DNA from: an uncultured Actinomycetes bacterium
GTDB taxonomy: Bacteria > Actinomycetota > Acidimicrobiia > Acidimicrobiales > RAAP-2
DNA: 64,000 nt
Direction of reading: 5' to 3'
NCBI GenBank assembly: GCA_903860745.1
Contig: CAIORQ010000040.1
Span: 1-64,000 of the forward strand
The notes under the pieces were generated by a model, which saw only the letters and a list, made by a program, of their open reading frames with translations, was not told the origin of the DNA and did no database searches. Of this stretch, positions 44,466-53,983 are shown in pieces (position 1 is the first letter of the stretch; each line of letters opens with the position of its first letter). The translations under genes and the position numbers were made by a program.

Positions 44466-45030
44466 CGCCAAGGACAAGCTTCGAGCGTTCTTCCTCGACA
44501 ACATTGGAACGGTTGTCACGAATAACCAACTAAAAGACGCCGCTGGTGACGTGACTGAGTGGGCACGCCGAGTCCGCGAGCTTCGAGAGAAGGAGAGTTG
44601 GCCGATTCTCACCCATCACGATCTTGATTCGCTAAAACCTGGTGAGTATTTACTACGCGAGCAGCCACCAACTAAACCCAATGTGACGTTCGCAAGAACC
44701 ATCTCCGCAAAGATTCGAGCCGAGGTTCTTGACCGAAATGGATTCACTTGCCAGATGTGTGGTTTGACCCCTGGGGAGATTGACCCCGAGACCGGGCGCA
44801 AGGTTCGACTCCATATCGGTCATATCGTGGACGACTCCCACCAAGGCACCGTCGAACTCTCCAATCTCCGCGCGCTTTGTTCAACCTGCAATCAGGGAGC
44901 CAAGAACATAACGGCCGAGAAACCAACGACGATTTGGCTCCTAACTCAAATCCGCCGTGCGGGGCGAGAAGAACAGTTAGCCGTTTATCGTTTTCTTCGG
45001 ACCAAGTTCGAAGATACGAATTCAAACTGA
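44458..45030 (+). CDS. HNH restriction endonuclease partner
   Basis: 190-aa protein with an N-terminal winged-helix-like domain (residues 5-67, LRAFFLDNIGTVVTNNQL...WARRVRELR), as in many Type II HNH enzymes. The C-terminal HNH domain has zinc cysteines 98, 101, 141 and 144, His119/His122 in HIGHIVDD and Asn136 in LSNLRALCSTCN. Downstream of the methyltransferase, it most likely cuts the same unmethylated site. The start ATG 44458 overlaps the methyltransferase end. The last codons Ser-Asn-stop are supplied by the right inverted repeat. Confidence 0.87.
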   Translation: MPSAKDKLRAFFLDNIGTVVTNNQLKDAAGDVTEWARRVRELREKESWPILTHHDLDSLKPGEYLLREQPPTKPNVTFARTISAKIRAEVLDRNGFTCQMCGLTPGEIDPETGRKVRLHIGHIVDDSHQGTVELSNLRALCSTCNQGAKNITAEKPTTIWLLTQIRRAGREEQLAVYRFLRTKFEDTNSN

Positions 45031-45039
45031 CCCACTACC
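45022..45039 (-). repeat. Right terminal inverted repeat
   Basis: Reverse complement reads GGTAGTGGGTCAGTTTGA, identical to the left end. It contains the stop of the HNH gene (TGA 45028-45030). Confidence 0.95.
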
Positions 45040-45047
45040 CGGCGAAG
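45040..45047. repeat. Target site duplication, right copy
   Basis: CGGCGAAG, followed by GGCTGA, the original last codon and stop of polA. Confidence 0.95.
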
Positions 45048-45150
45048 GGCTGAACTCGTTGTCTGATAGGCTTTTTAGCCTGGGTTGACACCGGTAGCCC
45101 AGTCCCAACCGTCTAGTTGGCCCCGGTGTGGTCGTTTGAAAGTAGTAAGT
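45048..45150 (+). promoter_or_regulatory. Displaced polA 3' end and rpsA leader region
   Basis: Starts with the orphaned GGCTGA of polA. A short palindrome AGGCTTTTTAGCCT (about 45068-45081) and a CCAAC-GTTGG hairpin (about 45106-45120) follow. TTGACA at 45085 could be a -35, but no good -10 is spaced correctly. The region must contain the rpsA promoter or its 5' leader; I cannot place it exactly. Confidence 0.35.
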
Positions 45151-46551
45151 ATGTCGGAAGGCTCCAGCCTCCTCTCTCCCGTTCAGATGGGAACCTTCGA
45201 CGCCGAGGGAAACTACGTTCCCCGCGTCATCACCGAAGACAACATGGTCGGCGTCGACCTCACCGATCTGGTGGGGAACTCCGTCCTCGAGTTCGAAGAC
45301 GGTGACCTCGTCACCGGGACCGTTGTCAAGATCGACCATGACGAGGTGCTCCTCGACATCGGTTTCAAGTCCGAGGGCGTGATCCCCGCTCGCGAGCTGT
45401 CGATCCGCAACGACGTCGATCCCTCCGAGGTCGTGTCACTGGGCGAGAAGGTCGAGTGCCTCGTCCTGCAGAAGGAGGACAAGGAGGGCCGCCTGGTCCT
45501 GTCCAAGAAGCGCGCGCAGTACGAGAAGGCCTGGGCCAACATCGAGGAACTCAAGAACCGCGACGAGATGGTCAAGGGTGTCGTCATCGAGGTCGTCAAG
45601 GGCGGCCTCATCGTCGACATCGGTCTCCGCGGCTTCCTGCCGGCGTCCCTGGTCGAACTGCGTCGCGTGCGTGAGCTGCAGCCCTACATCGGCAAGACCG
45701 TCGAGGCCAAGATCATCGAGTTGGACCGGAATCGCAACAACGTCGTCCTCTCGCGGCGCGCGTGGCTCGAGGAGACGCAGAAGGAACAGCGCGGCGACTT
45801 CCTCAACAACCTCAAGCCCGGCGAGCGCCGACACGGCGTCATCTCCTCGGTCGTCAACTTCGGTGCCTTCGTGGACCTGGGCGGCATGGACGGCCTCATC
45901 CACGTCTCCGAGCTCAGCTGGAAGCACATCGACCACCCCAACCAGGTGGTGGCCGTGGGCGACGAGGTCGACGTCGAGGTCCTGGACGTGGACTTCTCCA
46001 AGGAGCGCATCTCGCTGTCCCTCAAGGCGACCCAGTCCGACCCGTGGCAGGTCTTCGCCGACGGCCACGCCGTCGACCAGCTGGTGTACGGCCGCGTGAC
46101 CAAGTTGGTCCCCTTCGGCGCCTTCGTGCAAGTCGGCGACGGCATCGAGGGTCTGGTGCACATCTCCGAGATGGCCGCACACCACGTCGAGTCACCGGAC
46201 CAGGTGGTCACGGCCGGTGAGGAGTTGTGGGTCAAGATCATCGAACTGGACACCGCACGTCGTCGCATCTCGTTGTCGATCAAGCAGGCCGCCGAGGGTG
46301 GCGAGGTCTCCGAGGAGTACCGCGAGGCCTTCGGCAGCCACGCCTACGACACGGAAGGCAACTACATCGGTGGCTTCGAGTACGGCGAGTTCACTCCCGA
46401 GACCGAGGCCCAGGCCGCGTGGGCGGAATACGCCACCGAGGCCGTGGCCAAGTCCGACGACGAGACCGCCGTCGACGAGACCGCCGTTGAAGAGGCCGCC
46501 GTCGAGGCGGGGACCGACGAGGCCCCCGCTGGCGAAGACGCTGCCAACTAG
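45151..46551 (+). CDS. rpsA: 30S ribosomal protein S1
   Basis: 466-aa S1 with four S1/OB repeats: GDLVTGTVVKIDHDEVLLDIGFKSEG, DEMVKGVVIEVVKGGLIVDIGLRGF, GERRHGVISSVVNFGAFVDLGGMDGLIHVSEL and DQLVYGRVTKLVPFGAFVQVGDGIEGLVHISEM. An acidic Ala/Glu-rich tail follows. It binds mRNA on the small subunit. Four repeats is the usual actinobacterial size. Only a weak GAAAGTAGT precedes the ATG. A strong hairpin follows the gene. Confidence 0.95.
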   Translation: MSEGSSLLSPVQMGTFDAEGNYVPRVITEDNMVGVDLTDLVGNSVLEFEDGDLVTGTVVKIDHDEVLLDIGFKSEGVIPARELSIRNDVDPSEVVSLGEKVECLVLQKEDKEGRLVLSKKRAQYEKAWANIEELKNRDEMVKGVVIEVVKGGLIVDIGLRGFLPASLVELRRVRELQPYIGKTVEAKIIELDRNRNNVVLSRRAWLEETQKEQRGDFLNNLKPGERRHGVISSVVNFGAFVDLGGMDGLIHVSELSWKHIDHPNQVVAVGDEVDVEVLDVDFSKERISLSLKATQSDPWQVFADGHAVDQLVYGRVTKLVPFGAFVQVGDGIEGLVHISEMAAHHVESPDQVVTAGEELWVKIIELDTARRRISLSIKQAAEGGEVSEEYREAFGSHAYDTEGNYIGGFEYGEFTPETEAQAAWAEYATEAVAKSDDETAVDETAVEEAAVEAGTDEAPAGEDAAN

Positions 46552-46563
46552 AGCTGTCACCCG

Positions 46564-46601
46564 CACAACCCGCCGGTACCGTCGTGGTCCGGCGGGTTGT
46601 G
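46564..46601 (+). terminator. Hairpin terminator after rpsA
   Basis: A perfect 13-bp stem (CACAACCCGCCGG / CCGGCGGGTTGTG) with a 12-base loop, starting 12 bases after the rpsA stop. No T-tract follows, as is common in GC-rich actinobacteria. Confidence 0.75.
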
Positions 46602-46644
46602 TGCTGTCCGGCACCTCGGTGACCTGATGTCACAGCCCACTGGG

Positions 46645-46650
46645 TACCGT
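46645..46650 (+). promoter_or_regulatory. Putative -10 box of coaE
   Basis: TACCGT is six bases before ATG 46657. GGAGGG also touches the ATG, too close to be a good Shine-Dalgarno. Confidence 0.3.
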
Positions 46651-46656
46651 GGAGGG

Positions 46657-47253
46657 ATGAGACGGATCGCGTTGGCCGGCGGCATCGGGGCCGGCAAGTC
46701 CACGGTCGTCGACCATCTGCGTGGACGCGGATTCGCGGCCGTCGACGCGGACGAGGTGTACCGCGACCTGACCCAGGCCGGGCAGCCGGTACTGGCCGTC
46801 CTGGTCGACGCCTTCGGCTCAGCGATCCTGACGCCCGACGGTGCCCTGGACCGTCCGTTCCTGGCCGCGGTGGTCTTCGACGACCCCACGGCGCTGGCGC
46901 GGCTCAATGCGATCACCCACCCCGCGGTGGCAGTCGAGATGCGACGGCGTATGGACGAGGCATCGGGAGCCGCGGTCTTCGCGGCGATCCCGCTCTTCGG
47001 GGCGCAGCATCGCGACTCACTCGCCCTGGACGAAGTCTGGGCCATACAGGTGGATCCCGAGGTGGCGATCGACCGACTGGTGCGCCAACGCGGCATGTCG
47101 GCGCAGGAAGCGCGTCAGCGCATCGCCGCCCAGATGGGCAACGAGGAGCGCGCAGCCCTGGTCGACGAGGTCATCTGGAACGACCGCGACCGCGAGTCCT
47201 TGTTGGGACGCATCGACGAACTGTTGAGGGAACGTGGACTCGATGAGCACTGA
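46657..47253 (+). CDS. coaE: Dephospho-CoA kinase
   Basis: Last step of coenzyme A synthesis. The 198-aa P-loop kinase starts MRRIALAGGIGAGKSTVV (Walker A), with VDADEVYRDL and the lid region RLVRQRGMSAQEARQRIAAQM. It lacks the C-terminal GrpB-like extension found in mycobacterial CoaE. It overlaps uvrB by 11 bases and lies 55 bases after the rpsA terminator. Confidence 0.94.
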   Translation: MRRIALAGGIGAGKSTVVDHLRGRGFAAVDADEVYRDLTQAGQPVLAVLVDAFGSAILTPDGALDRPFLAAVVFDDPTALARLNAITHPAVAVEMRRRMDEASGAAVFAAIPLFGAQHRDSLALDEVWAIQVDPEVAIDRLVRQRGMSAQEARQRIAAQMGNEERAALVDEVIWNDRDRESLLGRIDELLRERGLDEH

Positions 47254-49264
47254 GTTCCTCGTTGAGTCACCCTTTCGACCCTCCGGGGACCAGCCGGCGG
47301 CCATCGCGGCGCTGGCCGACGGCGTGCGCGACGGGCTGCGGTACCAGACCCTGGAGGGCATCACCGGCAGCGGCAAGACGGCCACCATCGCCTGGCTGGT
47401 CGAGCAGGTGCAGCGTCCCACGTTGATCCTCGAGCCCAACAAGTCCCTCGCCGCGCAACTCGCCTCGGAACTCAAGGAGATGCTGCCCTCGAACCGGGTC
47501 GAGTTCTTCGTCTCCTACTACGACTACTACCAGCCCGAGGCCTACATCCCGCGTACCGACACCTTCATCGAGAAGGACAGCGCCGTCAACGAGGAGATCG
47601 ACCGTCTGCGACACTCGGCCACCTCCTCGCTGCTGACCCACCGTGACACCATCGTCGTGGCCTCGGTCTCGTGCATCTACGGTCTGGGCTCGCCCCTGGA
47701 GTACCGGGACCGGATGCTGCGACTCGAGAAGGGCGCGGTCCACGACCAGCGAGGCCTACTGCGACGCTTGGTCGAGATGCAGTACAGCCGCAACGACCTG
47801 CTCGTCGACCGCGGGACCTTCCGACTCAAGGGTGACACGCTCGAGTTGCAGCCGGCCTACTCCAACGAGGCCGTGAGGGTCTCCTTCTTCGGCGACGAGA
47901 TCGAGGAGATCGCCTTCTTCAACCCGGTCACCCAGGAACAGCGTGGCGCCGTCGACGACGTCACCATCTTCGCGGCCTCGCACTACGCCACCAGTTCCGA
48001 GACCCTGCACCGGGCTTGTCGCAGCATCGAAGAGGAGTTGCGCGAGCAGTTGAGCCTCTTCGACCGCGAGGGCAAGCTCCTCGAGGCCCAGCGTCTGCGC
48101 TCGCGCACCGAGCACGATCTCGAGATGCTCGAACAGACGGGGGTGTGCGCGGGCGTGGAGAACTACTCGGCCCATCTCGACGGCCGTTCGCGCGGCGAGC
48201 GTCCCTTCACCCTGCTCGACTACTTCCCCTCCGACATGCTGGTGGTCATCGACGAGTCCCACGTGGCGGTGCCCCAGATCCGCGGACAGTACGCCGGCGA
48301 CCGTTCGCGCAAGGAGACGCTGGTGGAGCACGGCTTTCGCCTGCCGAGCGCACTCGACAACCGGCCGCTCAACTTCGAGGAGTTCATGGGGATCGTCCCC
48401 CAGATCGTCTTCGTCTCGGCGACGCCCGGACCCTACGAGATCCAGGTGTCCGACCAGGTGGTGGAGCAAGTCATCCGTCCGACGGGCCTGCTCGACCCCG
48501 TCGTGACCGTGGTGCCCACCAAGAACCAGATCGACGACCTGCGAGGACGTCTCGACACGGTGATCGCGCGAGGTGAACGCGCGCTCATCACCACCTTGAC
48601 CAAGCGCATGTCAGAAGACCTGACGAACTTCCTGGTCAAGGCGGGCTATCGGGTCCAGTACCTGCACAGTGACATCGACACCGTCCAGCGAATCGAGATC
48701 CTGCGGTCGCTGCGCCTGGGTGAGTTCGACATCCTGGTGGGCATCAACCTGCTGCGCGAGGGCCTCGACCTCCCCGAGGTCTCGTTGGTGGCGATCTTGG
48801 ACGCGGACAAGGAGGGTTTCCTGCGATCGCGGTCGGCCCTGGTACAGACCATCGGACGCGCGGCGCGCAACGCCAACGGCGAGGCCGTCTTGTACGCCGA
48901 CCAGATCACCGACTCCATGCGTGAGGCCATCTCCACGACCGAACGCCGTCGACTGATGCAGATCCGTTACAACGAGGAGCACGGCATCGTGCCGGTGACC
49001 ATCACGAAGAACATCGCCGACATCCTTGGCCGCCTGCGATCGGAGTCGGCCCCCGAGCCGACGAATCGGGTGCACGGCATCTCCTCACTCGAGACGGTGG
49101 CCTCCGACGACCTCACCCTGGAGATCGCTCGCGTCGAGGACGCCATGCTCGCGGCCGCCGCGGAGCTGCGCTTCGAAGAGGCGGCGGCCCTGCGCGACTA
49201 CCTCCACACCCTCCAGATCCAGGGCCTCGGCGAGGACGTGCGGCGCCTGGACCTCGAGGCCTAG
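47243..49264 (+). CDS. uvrB: Excinuclease ABC subunit B
   Basis: Damage-verifying helicase-like subunit of nucleotide excision repair. The 673-aa protein has Walker A GITGSGKTATIAW, the beta-hairpin region SYYDYYQPEAYIPRTDTFIEKD, DESHVAVPQIRG, helicase motifs (HSDIDTVQRIEILRSLRLGEFDILVGINLLREGLD, QTIGRAARN) and the C-terminal UVR domain (FEEAAALRDYL). ATG 47243 matches the family start; a GTG nine bases upstream is possible. Confidence 0.96.
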   Translation: MSTEFLVESPFRPSGDQPAAIAALADGVRDGLRYQTLEGITGSGKTATIAWLVEQVQRPTLILEPNKSLAAQLASELKEMLPSNRVEFFVSYYDYYQPEAYIPRTDTFIEKDSAVNEEIDRLRHSATSSLLTHRDTIVVASVSCIYGLGSPLEYRDRMLRLEKGAVHDQRGLLRRLVEMQYSRNDLLVDRGTFRLKGDTLELQPAYSNEAVRVSFFGDEIEEIAFFNPVTQEQRGAVDDVTIFAASHYATSSETLHRACRSIEEELREQLSLFDREGKLLEAQRLRSRTEHDLEMLEQTGVCAGVENYSAHLDGRSRGERPFTLLDYFPSDMLVVIDESHVAVPQIRGQYAGDRSRKETLVEHGFRLPSALDNRPLNFEEFMGIVPQIVFVSATPGPYEIQVSDQVVEQVIRPTGLLDPVVTVVPTKNQIDDLRGRLDTVIARGERALITTLTKRMSEDLTNFLVKAGYRVQYLHSDIDTVQRIEILRSLRLGEFDILVGINLLREGLDLPEVSLVAILDADKEGFLRSRSALVQTIGRAARNANGEAVLYADQITDSMREAISTTERRRLMQIRYNEEHGIVPVTITKNIADILGRLRSESAPEPTNRVHGISSLETVASDDLTLEIARVEDAMLAAAAELRFEEAAALRDYLHTLQIQGLGEDVRRLDLEA

Positions 49265-49268
49265 CGGG

Positions 49269-49274
49269 TAGATT
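49269..49274 (+). promoter_or_regulatory. Putative leaderless -10 box of uvrA
   Basis: TAGATT ends six bases before the uvrA ATG in the 16-base uvrB-uvrA gap. No LexA-type box was recognised here. Confidence 0.4.
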
Positions 49275-49280
49275 TCATCC

Positions 49281-52118
49281 ATGGCGTCGACGATCCGGGT
49301 TCAAGGCGCTCGCGTCCACAACCTCAAGAACCTGTCGGTGGAGATTCCCCGGGACCGGCTCGTGGTGTTCACCGGGCTGTCGGGATCAGGGAAATCCTCG
49401 CTCGCCTTCGACACCATCTACGCCGAGGGCCAACGTCGCTACGTCGAGAGCCTCTCGGCCTACGCCCGACAATTCCTCGGTCAGATGGACAAGCCCGACG
49501 TGGAGTTCATCGAGGGTCTGTCCCCGGCGATCTCGATCGACCAGAAGACCGCCTCGCGGAACCCCCGCTCCACGGTGGGGACCATCACCGAGATCCACGA
49601 CTACCTTCGACTGCTCTTCGCGCGCATCGGTGTTCCCCACTGCCACGTCTGCGGGCGACCGGTCACGCGTCAGACACCCCAGCAGATCGTCGACCTGGTG
49701 CTCGCCCGCGAGGACGCGGGAAGATTCCTGGTCCTGGCCACGGTAGTCGAGGGTCGCAAGGGTGAATACTCCACCCTCCTCAACGAGTTGGCCGGCCAGG
49801 GCTTCAGCCGCGTCCGGGTCGACGGGGTGGTCCACGAATTGTCCCAACGCGAGGAGATCGCGCTGGCGCGCTACGAACAGCACACCATCGACGTGGTCCT
49901 GGACCGTTTGACGGTCAAGAGCGCCAATCGTCAGCGACTCACCGAGTCGGTGGAGGCCGCGCTGAAGCTCACCAAGGGCCTCGTCTCCTTCCTCTTCGTC
50001 GACAGCGGCGAGTTGGTGCAGTACTCGGAGAAGATGGCCTGCACGCACTGCGGGATCAGCTTCACCGAGCTGGCTCCGCGCGACTTCTCCTTCAACTCGC
50101 CCTACGGAGCGTGCCCGACCTGCACGGGCTTGGGCACGCGCTTCGAGGTGGACCCCGACCTCGTGGTGCCCGACCCGACCCTCTCGCTGGCCGAGGGCGC
50201 CCTCGCGCCGTGGGGTGGCGCGCGCTTCAAGTACTTCGAACGTCTGGTGGCGGGCATCGCGGAGCTGGGCGGTTTCGACGTGAACACGCCGTGGAACAAG
50301 CTCAGGGCCAAGGACCGCCGACTCATCCTCAACGGCGTCGAGAAGAAGTCGGTCCCGGTGAAGTTCCGCAACCGCTACGGGCGGGTGCGCACCTACGAGA
50401 CGACCTTCAACGGCATCGTCGAATGGCTCGAGCGCAAGCGCAACGAGGCGGACGGGGACTGGTCGCGTGAACAGGCCGAACAGTTCATGCGCGAGGTCGA
50501 GTGCACCGCGTGCCGGGGCCAGCGACTCAAGCCGGAGGTCCTGGCGGTCACCGTGCACTCCCACAACATCGCCGAGATCAATTCGATGACCATCGACGAG
50601 GCCATCGCCCTCTTCTCGACCCTGGAGCTCAGCGAGCGCGAGACGACGATCGCCCGCCAGGTCGTCAAGGAGATCATCGCCCGCCTCACCTTCTTGATGG
50701 ACGTGGGCCTCGACTACCTCACCCTCAGCCGAGCCTCGGCCACGCTCTCGGGGGGCGAGGCCCAGCGCATCCGCCTGGCGAGCCAGATCGGCAGCTACCT
50801 CGTCGGCGTCCTCTACGTGCTCGACGAGCCCTCCATCGGCCTGCACCAGCGCGACAACCGTCGTCTCATCGCCACCCTCGAGCGCCTGCGTGACCTCGGC
50901 AACTCGGTCATCGTGGTCGAGCACGACGAGGAGACCATCCGCCTGGCCGACTTCATCGTGGACATCGGGCCGGGTGCCGGAGAGTTCGGCGGCGAGGTGG
51001 TGCACGCGGGCACCTACGAGGACCTCCTCAAGAACTCGAACTCCTTGACCGGTCAGTACCTCTCGGGGGTTCGCTCCATCGAGATCCCCGCCGTGCGCCG
51101 CCCCGGCGACGGCAAGCACCTCATCATCAAGGGTGCTCGCGCCAACAATCTGCGCAACGTGACGGTGAAGGTCCCGCTGGGCAAGTTCGTGGCCATCACC
51201 GGCGTGTCGGGTTCGGGCAAGTCGACCCTGATCAACGGCATCCTGCTCGCGTCGCTGGAACGCCAGATCAACCGGGCCAAGACCACGGCGGCCGAGCACG
51301 ACACCATCACCGGCGTCCAGTACCTCGACAAGGTGGTGGCCGTCGACCAGCAGCCCATCGGACGCACGCCGCGCTCCAATCCCGCGACCTACACCGGCGT
51401 CTTCGACAAGGTCCGCAAGCTCTTCGCCGAGGTCTCGGAGTCCAAGGTGCGCGGTTACCAGCAGGGCCGCTTCTCCTTCAACGTCAAGGGGGGGCGCTGC
51501 GAGGCCTGCGCCGGCGACGGCACGATCAAGATCGAGATGCACTTCCTCCCCGACGTCTACGTCAACTGCGAGACCTGCGGGGGGGCACGCTACAACCGCG
51601 AGACCCTGGAGATCAAGTACCGGGGCAAGTCCATCGCCGACGTCTTGGACATGCCCATCTCCGAGGCCCTCGAGTTCTTCGACCGTCAGCCGGTCATCCT
51701 CCGTCACATCCAGGCCCTGATGGACGTGGGGCTGGGCTACGTGCGACTCGGCCAACCCGCGCCCACGCTCTCGGGCGGCGAAGCCCAGCGCGTCAAACTG
51801 GCCACGGAGTTGGCGCGTCGCCCCACCGGACACACCCTCTACGTGCTCGACGAGCCGACCACGGGTCTGCACTTCGAGGACGTCAACCGCCTGCTTCACG
51901 TGTTGCACCGACTGGTCGACCAGGGCAACACCGTCTTGACGATCGAGCACAACCTCGACGTGGTCAAGACAGCGGACTGGGTGATCGACCTCGGCCCCGA
52001 CGGAGGGCGTCGCGGGGGCGTCGTGGTGGGGGAGGGGACCCCCGAGGAGATCTCCCAGCTCGCGACGGCGACCGGACAAGTGCTGCACGAGGTGCTGATG
52101 GGGCACCCGAGGACCTAG
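49281..52118 (+). CDS. uvrA: Excinuclease ABC subunit A
   Basis: Damage-sensing ABC ATPase, 945 aa. Two nucleotide-binding domains: Walker [13 protein letters not shown] and [12 protein letters not shown]; signature motifs [13 protein letters not shown] and [13 protein letters not shown]. Zinc modules include CHVCGRPV and CEACAGDG...[10 protein letters not shown]. The end follows the standard form without a long tail. The TAG shares a base with the uvrC GTG, placing uvrB, uvrA and uvrC in one collinear block. Confidence 0.97.
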   Translation: MASTIRVQGARVHNLKNLSVEIPRDRLVVFTGLSGSGKSSLAFDTIYAEGQRRYVESLSAYARQFLGQMDKPDVEFIEGLSPAISIDQKTASRNPRSTVGTITEIHDYLRLLFARIGVPHCHVCGRPVTRQTPQQIVDLVLAREDAGRFLVLATVVEGRKGEYSTLLNELAGQGFSRVRVDGVVHELSQREEIALARYEQHTIDVVLDRLTVKSANRQRLTESVEAALKLTKGLVSFLFVDSGELVQYSEKMACTHCGISFTELAPRDFSFNSPYGACPTCTGLGTRFEVDPDLVVPDPTLSLAEGALAPWGGARFKYFERLVAGIAELGGFDVNTPWNKLRAKDRRLILNGVEKKSVPVKFRNRYGRVRTYETTFNGIVEWLERKRNEADGDWSREQAEQFMREVECTACRGQRLKPEVLAVTVHSHNIAEINSMTIDEAIALFSTLELSERETTIARQVVKEIIARLTFLMDVGLDYLTLSRASATLSGGEAQRIRLASQIGSYLVGVLYVLDEPSIGLHQRDNRRLIATLERLRDLGNSVIVVEHDEETIRLADFIVDIGPGAGEFGGEVVHAGTYEDLLKNSNSLTGQYLSGVRSIEIPAVRRPGDGKHLIIKGARANNLRNVTVKVPLGKFVAITGVSGSGKSTLINGILLASLERQINRAKTTAAEHDTITGVQYLDKVVAVDQQPIGRTPRSNPATYTGVFDKVRKLFAEVSESKVRGYQQGRFSFNVKGGRCEACAGDGTIKIEMHFLPDVYVNCETCGGARYNRETLEIKYRGKSIADVLDMPISEALEFFDRQPVILRHIQALMDVGLGYVRLGQPAPTLSGGEAQRVKLATELARRPTGHTLYVLDEPTTGLHFEDVNRLLHVLHRLVDQGNTVLTIEHNLDVVKTADWVIDLGPDGGRRGGVVVGEGTPEEISQLATATGQVLHEVLMGHPRT

Positions 52119-53983
52119 TGTTCGCCAAGCCGTCGGGGATCCCTCGTCAGAGCGGCTGCTACCTCTTCAAGAACGCCCACGACACGGTGATCTACGTCGG
52201 CAAGGCCAAGTCGCTGACCCAGCGGCTGTCGAGCTACTTCCAGCGCTTCGACGCCCTGACGCCCAAGACCCAGGCCCTGATGGAGGAGGCCACCTCGGTC
52301 GAGTGGATCGTCACCCCCTCCGAGACCGACGCGCTCGTCCTCGAGAACGAGTTGATCAAGGCCAACCAGCCGCGCTACAACATGCGCCTCAAGGACGACA
52401 AGAGCTTCCCCTACGTGGCCATCGACGCGCGCAGCGACTTCCCCGTTCCCTACATCACCCGCTCCAAGCACCAGCGTGGGGTTCGCTACTTCGGCCCCTT
52501 CGTCGACGTGCGAGCCCTGCGTCACACCATGGACGAACTGCTGCAGACCTTCCCCCTGCGCTCGTGCACGCAGCACAAGTACGACTACCAGCAACGCCTG
52601 GGACGGCCCTGCCTCCTCTACGACATCCACAAGTGTTCGGGCCCCTGCGTGGGCGCGGTGGACGTCGCCGGCTACGCCCAACTCGTCTCGTCGTGGGCCC
52701 GTTTCTTCGAAGGCGACGTGCGCGAGCTGCGTCAGCTGCTCACTCGACAGATGAACGACGCGGCGGCCCAGCAGCACTACGAGGCGGCGGCCAAGGCCCG
52801 AGACGCCCTGGCGGCCCTGGAACGCGCCGCCAGCGACCAGAGCATCGTGCTCGACGACCACACCAATCTCGACGCCATCGCCGTCGCCACGCAGGGTGGA
52901 CGGGCCGCCCTGGTGCGCTTCCGGGTTCGCCATGGTCGCATCATCGGAAGAACGGTCCACCTCATCGACCGGTCCATGGACGAGGACGACGCCGAGATCG
53001 TCGAGGCGGCCCTGCCCGAGCTCTACGACGACCCCACGTCGATACCGCCGGTGCTCATCGCGAACGAGACCATCGCGGCGTCCGAGGTCACCGTGGCCTT
53101 CTTGAACGAGCGCCGCGGTCGCCCGGTACAGGTCCTCGCGCCCCAGCGGGGGCGCCGGCGTCGGGTGCTCGAATTGGCGCACGCCGACGCCACCGCGGTG
53201 ATCGACCGCGACTCCCTGCGGCGCCAGAGCGACCACAACGTTCGTTCGCGCGCCCTCCAAGAGATCGGCGCCGCGCTGGGTCTCGCCCAGCCGCCCTTTC
53301 GCATCGAGTGCTTCGACATGAGTCACCTCCAGGGCACGAACTACGTCGGTTCGATGGTCGTCTTCGAGGACGGTCTGGCCAAGAAGAGTGACTACCGCCA
53401 CTTCAACGTCAAGGAGATGCTGGGCAACGACGACGTCGGCGCCATGGAGGAGGTCGTGCGACGCCGTCTGGGCTACTGGCACGAGGAACAGGCCCAGAGC
53501 AAGTTCCGTCGCGCCAACCTGATCATCATCGACGGAGGCCTGCCCCAGTTGCACGCCGCCCAGAAGGCCGCGAGCTCGCTGGGACTGGCCGAGCAGGTGG
53601 AGTTCGTCGCCTTGGCCAAACGTGAGGAACTTCTGTACCGACCCGGCTCCTCCGTGCCGATCGCGCTGGACCGGGGATCGGAGAGCCTGTACCTGGTCCA
53701 GCGCATCCGCGACGAGGCGCATCGCTTCGCCATCTCCTTTCACCGCTCCAAGCGGGCCAAGTCCATGGTGGCGACCATCCTGGACGGAGTTCCGGGACTG
53801 GGCCCCAAACGACGCGAGCGGCTCATGGTCGAACTCGGTTCGTTGGACCGCTTGCGCGGCGCGACGCTCGACGAACTTCGCGCGCTCGAGTGGTTGCCCG
53901 ACGCGGTGGCCCAGAACATCTACGATCGAGTACGCGCCCCCGGTGCGCCTCGGCTAGCGAAGGGAACCCGCCGCGATGACTGA
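52118..53983 (+). CDS. uvrC: Excinuclease ABC subunit C
   Basis: Dual-incision nuclease of excision repair. The 621-aa protein has the N-terminal GIY-YIG domain (GCYLFKNAHDTVIYVGKAKSLTQRL), a UVR helix (QQHYEAAAKARDALAALE), the RNase H-like C-terminal nuclease (FDMSHLQGTNYVGSMVVFEDG, IIIDGGLPQLHAA, HRFAISFHR) and terminal helix-hairpin-helix motifs (VPGLGPKRRERL). GTG 52118 follows directly on the uvrA stop. It overlaps rapZ by eight bases. Confidence 0.96.
   Translation: MFAKPSGIPRQSGCYLFKNAHDTVIYVGKAKSLTQRLSSYFQRFDALTPKTQALMEEATSVEWIVTPSETDALVLENELIKANQPRYNMRLKDDKSFPYVAIDARSDFPVPYITRSKHQRGVRYFGPFVDVRALRHTMDELLQTFPLRSCTQHKYDYQQRLGRPCLLYDIHKCSGPCVGAVDVAGYAQLVSSWARFFEGDVRELRQLLTRQMNDAAAQQHYEAAAKARDALAALERAASDQSIVLDDHTNLDAIAVATQGGRAALVRFRVRHGRIIGRTVHLIDRSMDEDDAEIVEAALPELYDDPTSIPPVLIANETIAASEVTVAFLNERRGRPVQVLAPQRGRRRRVLELAHADATAVIDRDSLRRQSDHNVRSRALQEIGAALGLAQPPFRIECFDMSHLQGTNYVGSMVVFEDGLAKKSDYRHFNVKEMLGNDDVGAMEEVVRRRLGYWHEEQAQSKFRRANLIIIDGGLPQLHAAQKAASSLGLAEQVEFVALAKREELLYRPGSSVPIALDRGSESLYLVQRIRDEAHRFAISFHRSKRAKSMVATILDGVPGLGPKRRERLMVELGSLDRLRGATLDELRALEWLPDAVAQNIYDRVRAPGAPRLAKGTRRDD

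Larger units (their letters stand above)
41999..45039. mobile_element. IS1-family transposon with restriction-modification passenger genes (3,041 bp)
   Basis: Bounded by 18-bp perfect inverted repeats beginning GGTAGTGGGTC and flanked by the 8-bp duplication CGGCGAAG; IS1-family elements typically make 8-9 bp duplications. Inside are an IS1-type transposase (minus), a 136-aa protein (plus), two small coupled genes (minus), and a C5 methyltransferase plus HNH endonuclease (plus). The interior has visibly lower GC and different codon use than its neighbours, a sign of transfer. Joining the flanks at one copy of the duplication restores the polA end exactly. This is a cargo-carrying ('transporter') IS rather than two separate insertions, because no internal ends in the right orientation are seen. 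Confidence 0.93.

Noticed and set aside
45085-45090. Perfect TTGACA as the rpsA -35 box
   Set aside because: At 16-18 bases downstream there is only ACCGTC-like sequence, with no TANNNT. Not enough to call a promoter.
49386-52106. 906-codon open frame antisense to uvrA
   Set aside because: Shadow of uvrA in GC-rich DNA; no protein-like motifs.
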